This document shows, piece by piece, positions 9,076 to 17,104 of a stretch of DNA of 64,000 nt. The position numbers were made by a program, and so were the translations under genes. The notes beneath the pieces were generated by a model, which made no database searches, was not told the origin of the DNA, and saw nothing but the letters and a program-made list of their open reading frames with translations. This stretch comes from Geitlerinema sp. PCC 7407 (GTDB lineage Bacteria > Cyanobacteriota > Cyanobacteriia > PCC-7407). Every line of letters starts with the position of its first letter. Within the stretch, counting starts at the first letter, position 1. The stretch covers positions 2,344,501 through 2,408,500 of the forward strand of contig NC_019703.1 in NCBI RefSeq assembly GCF_000317045.1, given 5' to 3'.

Positions 9076-10704
9076 TCATCGGGATTGCACAGTGGAGGGG
9101 TGCCCATCGGCAGTGACGGGCGATCGCAGCAAATCGAGATACTCCTGCGGGAAATACTTCAGGGTGCTCAGGACCGGGTTGGGAGCGGTCATCCCCAGGC
9201 CGCAGAGACTCATTTCCTTGACCATGTAGCAGAGCGCTTCGAGCTGCCGCAGATCGTCGGCGGTGGCCTCGCGCTTCAGCAGCTTGGTCAAAAGGCCGTG
9301 GAGCTGGACCGTGCCTGCCCGACAGGGCACGCACTTACCGCAGCTCTCACTGCGGCAAAAGTCCATGTAGTACTGGGAGACTTCGACCATGCTGGTGGAC
9401 TGGTCCATGACGACCATGCCCCCAGAGCCCATCATGGAGCCGATGGCGGTCAGGGAGTCGTAGTCGACGGGCGTATCGAGCAGGGCAATGGGAATGCAGC
9501 CCCCCGAGGGTCCGCCGGTCTGCACGGCCTTGACGGTGCCGTCGGGGACGCCGCCCCCCATCTCTTCGACGATTTCCCGCAGGGTGATCCCCATGGGCAC
9601 CTCGACCAGACCGTTGTTGCGGACCTTGCCCGTCAGGGCAAAGATCTTGGTGCCTTTGCTCTTCTCGGTGCCGATGCTGGCGTACCAGTCTGCGCCCCGC
9701 TGAATGATCGGCGTGATATTACCGAAGGTCTCCACGTTATTGATTAGGGTGGGACAGTCCCACAGACCCGACTCGGCGGGGTAGGGCGGCCGGGGGCGGG
9801 GGACGCCGCGCTGGCCCTCGATGGAGTGGATGAGGGCGGTCTCTTCGCCGCAGACAAAGGCCCCTGCGCCAATGCGAATGTCGACCTTGAAGTCAAAGGG
9901 AGACTCGAAGATCTGGCTGCCGAGCAGGCCGTATTTTTTGGCCTGCTGAATGGCTTTTTGCAGCCGCTGAATGGCCAGGGGATATTCGGCCCGCACGTAG
10001 ATATAGCCGTGGTTGGCCCCGATGGCATAACCGGCGATCGCCATTCCCTCCAGGATGCGGTGGGGATCGCTCTCGAGGACGCTGCGATCCATGAAGGCTC
10101 CCGGGTCGCCCTCATCCCCATTGCAGATTACATACTTTTGATCGCCGGGCATTTTCGCCACGGTGGCCCATTTGAGGCCGGTGGGATAGCCGCCGCCGCC
10201 GCGTCCCCGCAGACCGCTCTTGCTGATCTGGTCTACGACTTCGCTGGGGGTCATTTCATAGAGGGCCTTGTGCAGGGCCTGGTAGCCGCCCTCGGCGATG
10301 TAGTCCTCGATGCGCTCGGGGTCAATGATGCCGCTGTGCTCCCGGACGATCTTCATCTGGCGCGCAAAGAAGGGATGGCGCAGATCCCCACGGGTGGCTG
10401 TGGCTTCGCCGCCACCGCAGACGCTGACGATCCCTGCGGCTTGGTCGGGACGCACTTCTTCAAAGATGTGCTCGGTGTTCTCGATGTGGACCAGCGGCCC
10501 CCGACCACAGAACCCCATGCAGCCGACGCCAACGGCCTCGATGCGATCGCCCATGCCCTGCTCGTTGGCAGCGGTCTGGAGATTTTCGAGGACGTCGAGG
10601 GACTGGGCCGCGCGGCATCCCGTCGAGGTGCAGCAGTGGATCCGCACTGGCTTTCGGCGCGATCGCACAGTCTCAGCGATATGTTGCAGTTCAATAAAAT
10701 CCAT
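9076..10704 (-). CDS. hoxF: Hydrogenase diaphorase subunit HoxF, NAD(P)H-binding
   Basis: 542 residues. The N-terminal thioredoxin-like [2Fe-2S] domain has CCTSTGC and [10 protein letters not shown]. The NuoF-like domain has [16 protein letters not shown] for the nucleotide, [12 protein letters not shown] for FMN, and the [4Fe-4S] site [12 protein letters not shown]. It oxidises or reduces NAD(P)H and passes electrons to HoxU and HoxE. It starts 9 bp after the hoxE stop. Length and motifs are complete. Confidence 0.97.
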   Translation of the reverse strand: MDFIELQHIAETVRSRRKPVRIHCCTSTGCRAAQSLDVLENLQTAANEQGMGDRIEAVGVGCMGFCGRGPLVHIENTEHIFEEVRPDQAAGIVSVCGGGEATATRGDLRHPFFARQMKIVREHSGIIDPERIEDYIAEGGYQALHKALYEMTPSEVVDQISKSGLRGRGGGGYPTGLKWATVAKMPGDQKYVICNGDEGDPGAFMDRSVLESDPHRILEGMAIAGYAIGANHGYIYVRAEYPLAIQRLQKAIQQAKKYGLLGSQIFESPFDFKVDIRIGAGAFVCGEETALIHSIEGQRGVPRPRPPYPAESGLWDCPTLINNVETFGNITPIIQRGADWYASIGTEKSKGTKIFALTGKVRNNGLVEVPMGITLREIVEEMGGGVPDGTVKAVQTGGPSGGCIPIALLDTPVDYDSLTAIGSMMGSGGMVVMDQSTSMVEVSQYYMDFCRSESCGKCVPCRAGTVQLHGLLTKLLKREATADDLRQLEALCYMVKEMSLCGLGMTAPNPVLSTLKYFPQEYLDLLRSPVTADGHPSTVQSR

Positions 10705-10713
10705 GGGTACCCC

Positions 10714-11259
10714 CTACTCCGCTTCCCAAGCCTGAATCCGGGTCAGCGCGTCCTCTGGCCCCTGCTTGCCAGCCACTGTCCCGTCAAAGACCACCGCAGG
10801 CGCAATGCCGCAGGCCCCGATACAGCGGGCCGCCATCAGAGATACCTTGCCGTCGGCAGTGGTCTGGCCGAGGGTGATCCCCAGCTCTTTTTCTAGGATT
10901 TCTGCCACTTTGTTGCTGCCTTTGACGTAGCAGGCCGTGCCCAGACAGACGACGCAGGTGTGCTGGCCGCTGGGCTTGAGGGAAAAGAGATGATAAAAGG
11001 TTGCGACGCCGTAGACGCGGCTCAGGGGCAGTTTGAGGCCCCGCGCAACATAGTTGAGGACGTCTTCTTCGAGAAATCCAAAGGTTTCCTGAGCTTTGTG
11101 CAGCACCTCGATCAGGGCGTCGGGCCGGTGCTGGTTGCGTTTCATCACCGTATCAAGGGCCTTGAAGCGGCGATCGCCTTCGGCTTTGGCAGCTTTGGCC
11201 GGTGACTGGCGCTCAGCATCGCCGGGAGTTCGAACAGCTGGTGTAGGTGAAGAGGTCAT
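10714..11259 (-). CDS. hoxE: Hydrogenase diaphorase subunit HoxE
   Basis: 181 residues from the ATG at 11259; an in-frame TTG at 11268 is less likely. The NuoE-like [2Fe-2S] domain has CLGTACYVKGS and AARCIGACGIAPAV, giving the four cysteine ligands. A low-complexity Ala/Lys-rich N-terminus of about 30 residues precedes it. HoxE completes the HoxEFU diaphorase module. It is the first gene of the hox operon, with about 1.2 kb of gene-poor DNA upstream for control. Confidence 0.95.
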   Translation of the reverse strand: MTSSPTPAVRTPGDAERQSPAKAAKAEGDRRFKALDTVMKRNQHRPDALIEVLHKAQETFGFLEEDVLNYVARGLKLPLSRVYGVATFYHLFSLKPSGQHTCVVCLGTACYVKGSNKVAEILEKELGITLGQTTADGKVSLMAARCIGACGIAPAVVFDGTVAGKQGPEDALTRIQAWEAE

Positions 11260-11440
11260 AGTGCTCAACCATCAGTGGGGTGATGGGATTGATTGCTTCA
11301 GTCGATCACAACAAAGTCGCGTAGACTCAGCGATGCCAATTAACAAGATTTGGGGACAGCTTTATTGAACTGTAAAGATCTAGAGGAGAACCTGAAGCTT
11401 TTCTGTAGGTTTCAAAGAAAAACTCAACCGAAGAAGCTAG

Positions 11441-11457
11441 TTGCTAAACATTAGCAA
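11441..11457. promoter_or_regulatory. 17-bp perfect palindrome upstream of hoxE
   Basis: Arms TTGCTAA and TTAGCAA flank the trinucleotide ACA, about 180 bp upstream of the hoxE start. It has the form of a dimeric repressor or activator site. LexA and AbrB-like proteins are known hox regulators in other cyanobacteria, but I do not recognise either consensus here. Confidence 0.4.
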
Positions 11458-11728
11458 TTAGATGCCCAATCAGGGCTCAGGAGCCGCTCGAGAGTCTCTG
11501 GTTTTTACAAGAAACAAACCCAGATTCTTGCTGATTGAAACGCCGCGCAAGTCCCAATTGATAAGTCTTTTTGAGGCGATTTCTACAACTTTGATGTTGC
11601 GTAAGTCTGCTGTTTTTTTGTTGAGTTGCAGACATTTCTATTTTAAATTGATCGAAACAATCGGCTGAAGAAATAGACATCTTTTTTCACGTTTCCAAGG
11701 CCCCTGTTCCGCAAGGGCGCTCTTGCCC

Positions 11729-11779
11729 AAAAAAAAGCGCGATCGCCTAACCCTCAAGAACCGGGAGGGGCGATCGCGC
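11729..11779 (-). terminator. HIP1-containing hairpin with T8 tail, minus strand
   Basis: Arms GCGCGATCGCC (11737-11747) and GGCGATCGCGC (11769-11779) pair over 11 bp. On the minus strand the stem is followed directly by eight T residues (11729-11736), the form of an intrinsic terminator. The only candidate transcript ending here is the small minus-strand ORF that stops 38 nt upstream. Confidence 0.65.
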
Positions 11780-11816
11780 GAGATTCACCGTCTATTGAAA
11801 CCAGCGTGCTCTGACC

Positions 11817-11960
11817 TCAGGACTGCCAGAGCCAAAATCCAGCGCTTCTGGACCAGCCACGGGATAGCGGCCTGATCCAGCCACCCTCAGCTTCGCTCAG
11901 TCCAGGCATCGTCCGCAAGGCCAGAATGCCAAAGCACCATGCTCCCACAGCAGCAGTCAT
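11817..11960 (-). CDS. Possible small membrane-peptide ORF, perhaps interrupted
   Basis: A 47-codon ORF starting MTAAVGAWCFGILALRTMPG with one likely membrane helix, ending 38 nt before a T-tailed hairpin on the same strand. It has no ribosome site of its own. The strong site GAAGGAGAAG lies in front of an ATG at 11993 that is in frame but stops after three codons (MID then TAA); past that stop the frame continues NNWTVFL into this ORF. It may be a small membrane gene broken by a nonsense change, or chance. I do not recognise the family. Confidence 0.3.
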   Translation of the reverse strand: MTAAVGAWCFGILALRTMPGLSEAEGGWIRPLSRGWSRSAGFWLWQS

Positions 11961-11979
11961 CAGAAATACTGTCCAGTTA

Positions 11980-12448
11980 TTTTAATCGATCATCTTCTCC
12001 TTCCCATATTTAGTCACTGACCTGCCAAATAACATCCCAAAACCTCAGTCTTATTCACAAAATATTCATTTTAATTCTTTCAAGGCTAATTTCACATCGT
12101 AGAAGTATCGAATAACATAAAAAATGAAGCATCTAGTTTATCCAGTCTTCAATACATAGATTTACATAATTGAGCACTAAATCTCATCACTTAAGAGAGT
12201 TAACACTTGTCAAGACTGACGATACTTCTTAGTTGAACAGGCATTATTATCATTACCAATTGGATTTAATTTTTAGCGAATCTTGAGATACATACTAGGA
12301 GCCATCAATAATTTTTTCGAATAGATATTTTTAATTAATTCAAGTTTTTCAATAAAATTCGTTTATCCAATCAGAGTATTGGTTCAAGAAAATAGTCAAG
12401 TTAGGCGCAAAATAGTTACAATAACTGTATTCAAATGAGATTAAAGTT
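11980..12448. other. AT-rich intergenic stretch
   Basis: No convincing gene or RNA. Base composition becomes markedly AT-rich from about 12,000 and stays so through the following gene, unlike the hox block. This may mark a boundary of acquired DNA. Confidence 0.5.
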
Positions 12449-13126
12449 ATGCGGCAAGAATCTCTGTTGACATTGAAAAATTCTTACGAAACAGCAAGAA
12501 TGTATTTTATAATGCTGCATCTAGGCAATTTTTATAGCCAATTTTCAAGACATACGGATTTATCGTTGGGTGTTAAAACCTTGCCTATTTTAGCAGATAT
12601 AGAAAATCCCGAAAACGGATATCATCTTGATAATGGTCTCATTAGTAATTTACTAAGAGACATCTATATCAATTATCAAAAAATTGACACATTTAGCCAC
12701 TTAATTTTAGTCAACTCGATACGAGGAGTAACAATGTCAATCGTTGAAGCTCTCAAAGAAAAAGAGATAAAAGATTTATTTGTCAAAACTTTCTTTTATG
12801 AAAATCAAGACAAGTTTAGTGATTTTCATAAGATTGTTAAATTCATCAGAAATATTCTTTCTCACAACATTAGAGACAGAATGGAAATCAAGAAAGAAGA
12901 CATTACATACAAGGGAATTGCTATTTTTCAGTATAGCTACGCTGATTTTCCTGTTTCCCTGCCAATTCTTTATCAAATCGACATCAAAGTGGATTTTGAC
13001 AAACTCCAGGATGGAGATACATACTCAGATGTAATTTCCGATTATCAAACTTTACTGTTCATTGAATTTGTGCATAATTGCCTGTCATTTCTAAAAAATC
13101 AACTTCAGATCTCCTCCCCTTTCTAG
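12449..13126 (+). CDS. AT-rich protein with HEPN-like RNase motif
   Basis: 225 residues, not assigned to a named family. The segment FIRNILSHN (Arg134 to His139) fits the R-N-x3-H form (Rx4-6H) of HEPN RNases, embedded in predicted helices as in that fold. HEPN proteins often act in toxin-antitoxin, abortive infection or RNA-processing systems. Codon and base use are clearly more AT-rich than neighbours, suggesting horizontal acquisition. No obvious antitoxin partner (MNT or similar) lies beside it; the next gene is an Arr-type enzyme. The ribosome site is weak (GATTAAAG). It could also be a non-catalytic HEPN-like protein. Confidence 0.6.
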   Translation: MRQESLLTLKNSYETARMYFIMLHLGNFYSQFSRHTDLSLGVKTLPILADIENPENGYHLDNGLISNLLRDIYINYQKIDTFSHLILVNSIRGVTMSIVEALKEKEIKDLFVKTFFYENQDKFSDFHKIVKFIRNILSHNIRDRMEIKKEDITYKGIAIFQYSYADFPVSLPILYQIDIKVDFDKLQDGDTYSDVISDYQTLLFIEFVHNCLSFLKNQLQISSPF

Positions 13127-13202
13127 CAGCCTATCTAGTAATTCGAATACCGACTTAAATTGTTGAACAACAGTGAATCCAAGCATTATGAGAGCCAATT
13201 CA

Positions 13203-13619
13203 ATGGCGGCCATCGATGACCTGAGTTCGCAGCAGTTCTACCATGGTACAAAGGCAGACCTGAGGCCAGGGGATCTGATCGAGCCTGGTTATAGCTCCAA
13301 CTATGGCAAGAGAAAGAAAGCAGCCTACGTCTATCTAACCGCTACCTTGGATGCAGCCACCTGGGGGGCCGAGCTGGCCCTCGGCGAAGGGCCTGGCAGA
13401 ATCTACACTGTCGAGCCGACTGGACCGATCGAAGATGATCCCAATCTGACGGACAAGAAGTACCCAGGCAATCCGACAAAGTCATATCGCTCCCGGGATC
13501 CGCTGCGAGTCACCGGTGAAGTGACAGACTGGAAGGGACACTCCGCCCAAGAGCTTCAGGCAATGAGAGACAACCTTGAGCGGCTTAAGCGGCTCGGCAT
13601 TGAGGCGATCGAAGACTGA
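13203..13619 (+). CDS. arr: Rifampin ADP-ribosyltransferase (Arr family)
   Basis: 138 residues from the ATG at 13203; in-frame ATG 13188 and GTG 13173 are alternatives and none has a clear ribosome site. The sequence FYHGTKADLRPGDLIEPG, YVYLTATLDAATWGAELA, YTVEPTGPIEDDPNLTDKK and GNPTKSYRSRDPLRVTGEV is that of Arr enzymes, with the H-Y-D residues of this compact ADP-ribosyltransferase fold. Arr transfers ADP-ribose from NAD to a hydroxyl of rifampin and inactivates it. In environmental bacteria the natural substrate is often unknown. It is normal in GC, unlike the AT-rich gene 76 bp upstream, so the two probably have separate histories. Confidence 0.93.
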   Translation: MAAIDDLSSQQFYHGTKADLRPGDLIEPGYSSNYGKRKKAAYVYLTATLDAATWGAELALGEGPGRIYTVEPTGPIEDDPNLTDKKYPGNPTKSYRSRDPLRVTGEVTDWKGHSAQELQAMRDNLERLKRLGIEAIED

Positions 13620-13713
13620 GCTTGATTCGTCTGTCCAATAGAATAGGCGCGATCGCTGAAAGAGCATCGGTTAGCATTTTAGAGTACCTGTAGGAAACCA
13701 CGGAACGTTTTTT

Positions 13714-14511
13714 ATGACGGCTCAAAAGGGTCAGATTGTCTATTTATCCCATGGAGGAGGTCCTTTGCCACTCCTTGGAGAAGCCAATCATAAAGCGATG
13801 ATTAATTTTATGTTGCAGCTTCCATCTTTATTGAAGAAGCCAGATGCCATCCTTGTCATCAGTGCCCATTGGGAAGAAAAATTGGCAACATTGCTAGGTG
13901 CCCAAAACCCTCCAATGTTTTACGACTATTACGGTTTTCCTAATGAAGCTTATGAAATCACCTACCCAGCTCCAGGAAGTCCCGAGCTTGCCAATAAAAT
14001 AGCCAGCTTACTGACCCAGAAGAATATACCAGCTCGTATAGATTCTCAGCGGGGATTTGATCATGGCTTATTTGTTCCCCTAAAGCTTATGTTCCCTAAA
14101 GCAGACATTCCTGCAATGCAACTTTCGCTATTGCATAACCTTGATTCGAGCGCTCACATAGCCCTTGGCAAAGCATTACGAGGGTTAATAGCTGAGAATA
14201 TTCTGGTCATTGGATCTGGATTTTCATTCCACAATATGGAAGCATTTTCTTGGCAAGGAATTAATATACCCGATCCTGCCAATGAAGCTTTTCAAAATTG
14301 GCTAATTGAAGTGTGTTCTGACACAGTATCTCAGTCTGAGCGGGAGCATCGTCTGGTTGAATGGCAAAAGGCTCCCTCAGCGCGCTACTGCCATCCTCGC
14401 GAAGAGCATTTACTGCCTCTTCATGTGTGTGTTGGCATGGCAGAAAAACCGGCTTCAACAATATTTAACGACTATATTCTCGGTAAGCGTTCAGTTGCTT
14501 TTTTGTGGTAA
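13714..14511 (+). CDS. Class III extradiol dioxygenase, DODA/YgiD type
   Basis: 265 residues. SHGGGPLPLL (His13), ISAHWEE (His52), FDHGLFVPLKLMFP (His117) and SFHNME (His173) are the metal-site and catalytic signatures of the LigB-like DODA family, with REEHLLPLH near the C-terminus. Bacterial relatives include E. coli YgiD and the enzyme that opens L-DOPA to betalamic acid precursors. The metal is usually zinc or iron. The physiological substrate in cyanobacteria is generally not known. The gene appears monocistronic. Confidence 0.88.
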   Translation: MTAQKGQIVYLSHGGGPLPLLGEANHKAMINFMLQLPSLLKKPDAILVISAHWEEKLATLLGAQNPPMFYDYYGFPNEAYEITYPAPGSPELANKIASLLTQKNIPARIDSQRGFDHGLFVPLKLMFPKADIPAMQLSLLHNLDSSAHIALGKALRGLIAENILVIGSGFSFHNMEAFSWQGINIPDPANEAFQNWLIEVCSDTVSQSEREHRLVEWQKAPSARYCHPREEHLLPLHVCVGMAEKPASTIFNDYILGKRSVAFLW

Positions 14512-14580
14512 AAAATATACGAGTTAGACAAGGTTTGACATTGATTTTACCAATTTGAGTAAACTTCTTGCATTACAGAA

Positions 14581-14640
14581 TCGACTGAGTTGCAAAAGAT
14601 GAAGCAACGATACAGGATCAGCTCAGTCGACCTCGGCTAA
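14581..14640. repeat. Nested inverted repeats downstream of the dioxygenase gene
   Basis: Outer arms TCGACTGAG (14581-14589) and CTCAGTCGA (14632-14640) pair perfectly, and inside them TTGC pairs with GCAA. No T-run follows. It may be a weak terminator or the remnant of a small palindromic element. Confidence 0.4.
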
Positions 14641-14751
14641 TCTCAGCGTGCAGTGAGCCCCAGCTTTAAGATCTAAAGTAATTGTCAAACGCCGATGTGA
14701 GCCATTGGTGAATATAGACCCAGACCGTGAACTCACTGGAAGGAGGCATGT

Positions 14752-15222
14752 ATGGTGACGGATGCTGACTTAGAAAAAGAACTCCAGGCAACTCGAGACG
14801 CCAACTCTGGAGATTCCCACTACCACTATATGAAAGAAGCGTGGCTGTTAATTGCCTTGCGCCGACAGTCCGAAGGAATAGAACTGGCACAGCAGGCGCA
14901 GCGCGTTTGGGCAGTGAACCGGGCGAAACATCCTTCGCCCTATGGCGGCAGTATATATTGGGAGCCTTGGATTGCGGAGGCGGCGATCGCCCTAGCAGAG
15001 GGTCACTGGAGCCGCGCTGAAGAATGTGCGCGCAAGGTGCTTGTAGACTTTGAAGAAGAAGGCAACGCCGGAATTTTGTATGAGCTTGCCCTTCAGGCGC
15101 AGGGACGACTCCATCCTAATCGGGTCTTGCGCTTCTCTCAGGATGCGGCGCAAGACCTCGCGAATTTCGACTTACACGCCTACGCCTTACAGCGAGCGCG
15201 TATGTATGGAGCAACGTTCTAG
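14752..15222 (+). CDS. Conserved hypothetical, helical TPR-like
   Basis: 156 residues with AGGAGG 5 nt before the start. The sequence is helical with TPR-like spacing (EAWLLIALRRQSEGIELAQQAQRVW, WIAEAAIALAEGHWSRAEECARKVL). No signal peptide or membrane segment. I do not recognise a named family. It is flanked by unrelated genes and probably transcribed alone; a scaffold or interaction role is only a guess. Confidence 0.7.
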   Translation: MVTDADLEKELQATRDANSGDSHYHYMKEAWLLIALRRQSEGIELAQQAQRVWAVNRAKHPSPYGGSIYWEPWIAEAAIALAEGHWSRAEECARKVLVDFEEEGNAGILYELALQAQGRLHPNRVLRFSQDAAQDLANFDLHAYALQRARMYGATF

Positions 15223-15366
15223 ACACTGAATCTTCTAAGCTGTGAAGCGCGCAAACCCCGCTACCGCAGGCAGCCATTAACCTTTCGGTCACGCACCCTG
15301 CTATCCGATAATTCCCTAAAAAGATAATCGGCTCACCATCCTTTTTCCATCCGATCGCGCCAGACG

Positions 15367-15906
15367 TCAGCTAGTGAGCTTGAGCTGATAGTCTTCAAAA
15401 GTGACGAGATATCCATCTCCCTCGGGCGACGCACCCATGAGGCCGACCTGGAGAGCCTCCGACGTCGGAAGGTAGGTCATTCTAAAAGGAATATAGCCGG
15501 ATGAGGGCTCCCAATAGAATATCTGAATCGTTTCTTGGCGGCGCTCTACTTTCAACCGGAGGGATTCAGGAGCATCAGGCAAAGGAGTCCTTGACCAGTC
15601 AGAGTAGACATGGGTCACAACGGCACTTAGATTTTGTACCCCATCGACATACTCGATCCCTGTTTTGATCCAGTGTTTTTCATCGACCCGCAGCATGATA
15701 CCTGCTTGGTCATAGAGATCTTTGTATTCGCCGCGAATGGTGACCTCCACTGTGAAGTCTGTGGCGATCGCACTGAAGTAAAAGTGTCCGTTATCTCGAA
15801 TGAAGCCGTAGTGAGTAATGCGCCAAAAATCAGTCTTGGGAGCTGTTTTGACTATTAGTTGCTTGTCTGACCCCGACCATTGGGGAGGCTCATTCAGCCA
15901 TTGCAT
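15367..15906 (-). CDS. DUF1349 family protein
   Basis: 179 residues matching the DUF1349 beta-sandwich family (yeast YeeN-like, regulation-of-enolase proteins): WRITHYGFIRDNGHFYF, DQAGIMLRVDEKHWIKTGIEYVDG, LSAVVTHVYSDWS and LQVGLMGASPEGDGYLVTFEDY are typical. The fold is lectin/glucanase-like; biochemical function is not settled. It is alone on its strand, downstream of the DMT pair by about 80 bp, and could be their operon partner. Confidence 0.85.
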   Translation of the reverse strand: MQWLNEPPQWSGSDKQLIVKTAPKTDFWRITHYGFIRDNGHFYFSAIATDFTVEVTIRGEYKDLYDQAGIMLRVDEKHWIKTGIEYVDGVQNLSAVVTHVYSDWSRTPLPDAPESLRLKVERRQETIQIFYWEPSSGYIPFRMTYLPTSEALQVGLMGASPEGDGYLVTFEDYQLKLTS

Positions 15907-15989
15907 CTACTTTCTCCTGAGGTATTCTTCGAAGTCATCCGTTTAATCGGTGGGTACTGATGGCACAGACACAAACACAACTGATCAGG

Positions 15990-16514
15990 CTAGCGATCGC
16001 TCTCCGATCGCGGATCAGGGGGAGAGTCTAGAAGGACTGGAGCGATCGCTGACTTTGTGGGGCGATCGCGATCTAGCTGCGTCAGCGCCACAGCCACCAA
16101 CAGCAGCACAATCGCGATCGCCCGTGAAGCATTGATCGGGTGAGGCGTGAGGCCAAACCAACCCCATTGATCCACCAGCAGAGACATCGTCATTTGACTG
16201 CAAACCACCGCCAGCGTCGTTGTTGTCAGCCCGAGCTGAGGCACAACCAGGGTGTTCAAAGTGACAAAAACCGCTCCCAGCAAGCCACCCAGAAACGCCC
16301 ACCAAGGCACCAGAGCCAAGCGGCTCAAGTCAACCGAGCCCAGCACACCCAACACCAATAGTAGGGTCAGTGTACTAAATCCGACCATAAAATTGACGGT
16401 GGCCGCAGCCACAGGGGACCGGAGCGATCGCCGCAGACGGGCATTCGCCGCTGCACCAATCGACAAGAATCCACCAGCTGAACTCGCCGTCAGCAGCACA
16501 ATCAATATTTCCAT
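15990..16514 (-). CDS. DMT-superfamily half-size transporter, YdcZ/DUF606 family (second of pair)
   Basis: 174 residues with five predicted membrane helices (ILIVLLTASSAGGFLSIG, VAAATVNFMVGFSTLTLLLVLGVLG, WWAFLGGLLGAVFVTLNTLVVPQLG, TTTTLAVVCSQMTMSLLVDQWGWFGL, AIAIVLLLVAVALTQL) and a Ser/Asp-rich tail. The proline-rich turns and helix layout match YdcZ/DUF606, small drug/metabolite-type exporters. It lies 6 bp after the paralogous upstream gene, so the two proteins probably form an antiparallel heterodimer. Substrate unknown. Confidence 0.85.
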   Translation of the reverse strand: MEILIVLLTASSAGGFLSIGAAANARLRRSLRSPVAAATVNFMVGFSTLTLLLVLGVLGSVDLSRLALVPWWAFLGGLLGAVFVTLNTLVVPQLGLTTTTLAVVCSQMTMSLLVDQWGWFGLTPHPINASRAIAIVLLLVAVALTQLDRDRPTKSAIAPVLLDSPPDPRSESDR

Positions 16515-16520
16515 CGGTGA

Positions 16521-17015
16521 TTACCTCGGCTGAACCAGAAAAAAGAGCGCAACGGCCAGTAGACCCACCGCAAACCGGCGATGGGGCGTGAGGCGGTGTT
16601 GAGGAATATTTAGCCAACCAAAGTGATCGGTGATGATGCCCATCATCACCTGTCCGCCCACCACCAGCCCCAAAGTCAGCGTAGCGCCCAAGGTATAGGT
16701 GAAATAAGTGCTTGAGGAAATGTACCAAGCACCCAAAACACCGCCCGCCCAGCTCCAGGGCGGACTAGACACCAGTCCAGACCAGTTCGGACGCTCAAGG
16801 CGATCCGTGAGCAGTACAGCAACCAGCGCCAATGCGCCCACCAAGTAAGAAAGATCAGCAGCCAAAGGAACAGAACCGAGCGATCGCGCTAGCTGAGCAT
16901 TCAGACTGGCCTGAATCGGTAAGAGCGCACCACTCAGCAGCGCTAGCAGCAAATACAAACAAATCTGACATCGCCAGACCAGCTTGCCCAAACGACTGAA
17001 TCGGTGAGAAATCAT
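16521..17015 (-). CDS. DMT-superfamily half-size transporter, YdcZ/DUF606 family (first of pair)
   Basis: 164 residues, five predicted helices, with ALLSGALLPIQASLNAQLARSLGSVPLAADLSYLVGAL and GGQVMMGIITDHFGWLN corresponding to the same positions as its neighbour. It carries a charged N-terminal extension (HRFSRLGKLVWR) before the first helix. Paired small DMT genes of this kind are common, and the two half-transporters insert in opposite topology. It is on the same strand as the SDR gene 90 bp upstream, so it may respond to the same MarR regulator. Confidence 0.85.
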   Translation of the reverse strand: MISHRFSRLGKLVWRCQICLYLLLALLSGALLPIQASLNAQLARSLGSVPLAADLSYLVGALALVAVLLTDRLERPNWSGLVSSPPWSWAGGVLGAWYISSSTYFTYTLGATLTLGLVVGGQVMMGIITDHFGWLNIPQHRLTPHRRFAVGLLAVALFFLVQPR

Positions 17016-17104
17016 GATTTAGATAATGGATGAAGTCTATGGGTTCGTCTCTCAAAACTCAGTAGACGATTAGAGCGTCGAGACCGACGTCAAGCCGCAC
17101 ACCT

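Noticed and set aside
9826-10896. 356-codon + strand open frame over hoxF
   Set aside because: Shadow of hoxF; no ribosome site or family signal.
11462-11680. Overlapping small ORFs on both strands upstream of hoxE
   Set aside because: They are mirror frames of each other, without ribosome sites or family likeness.
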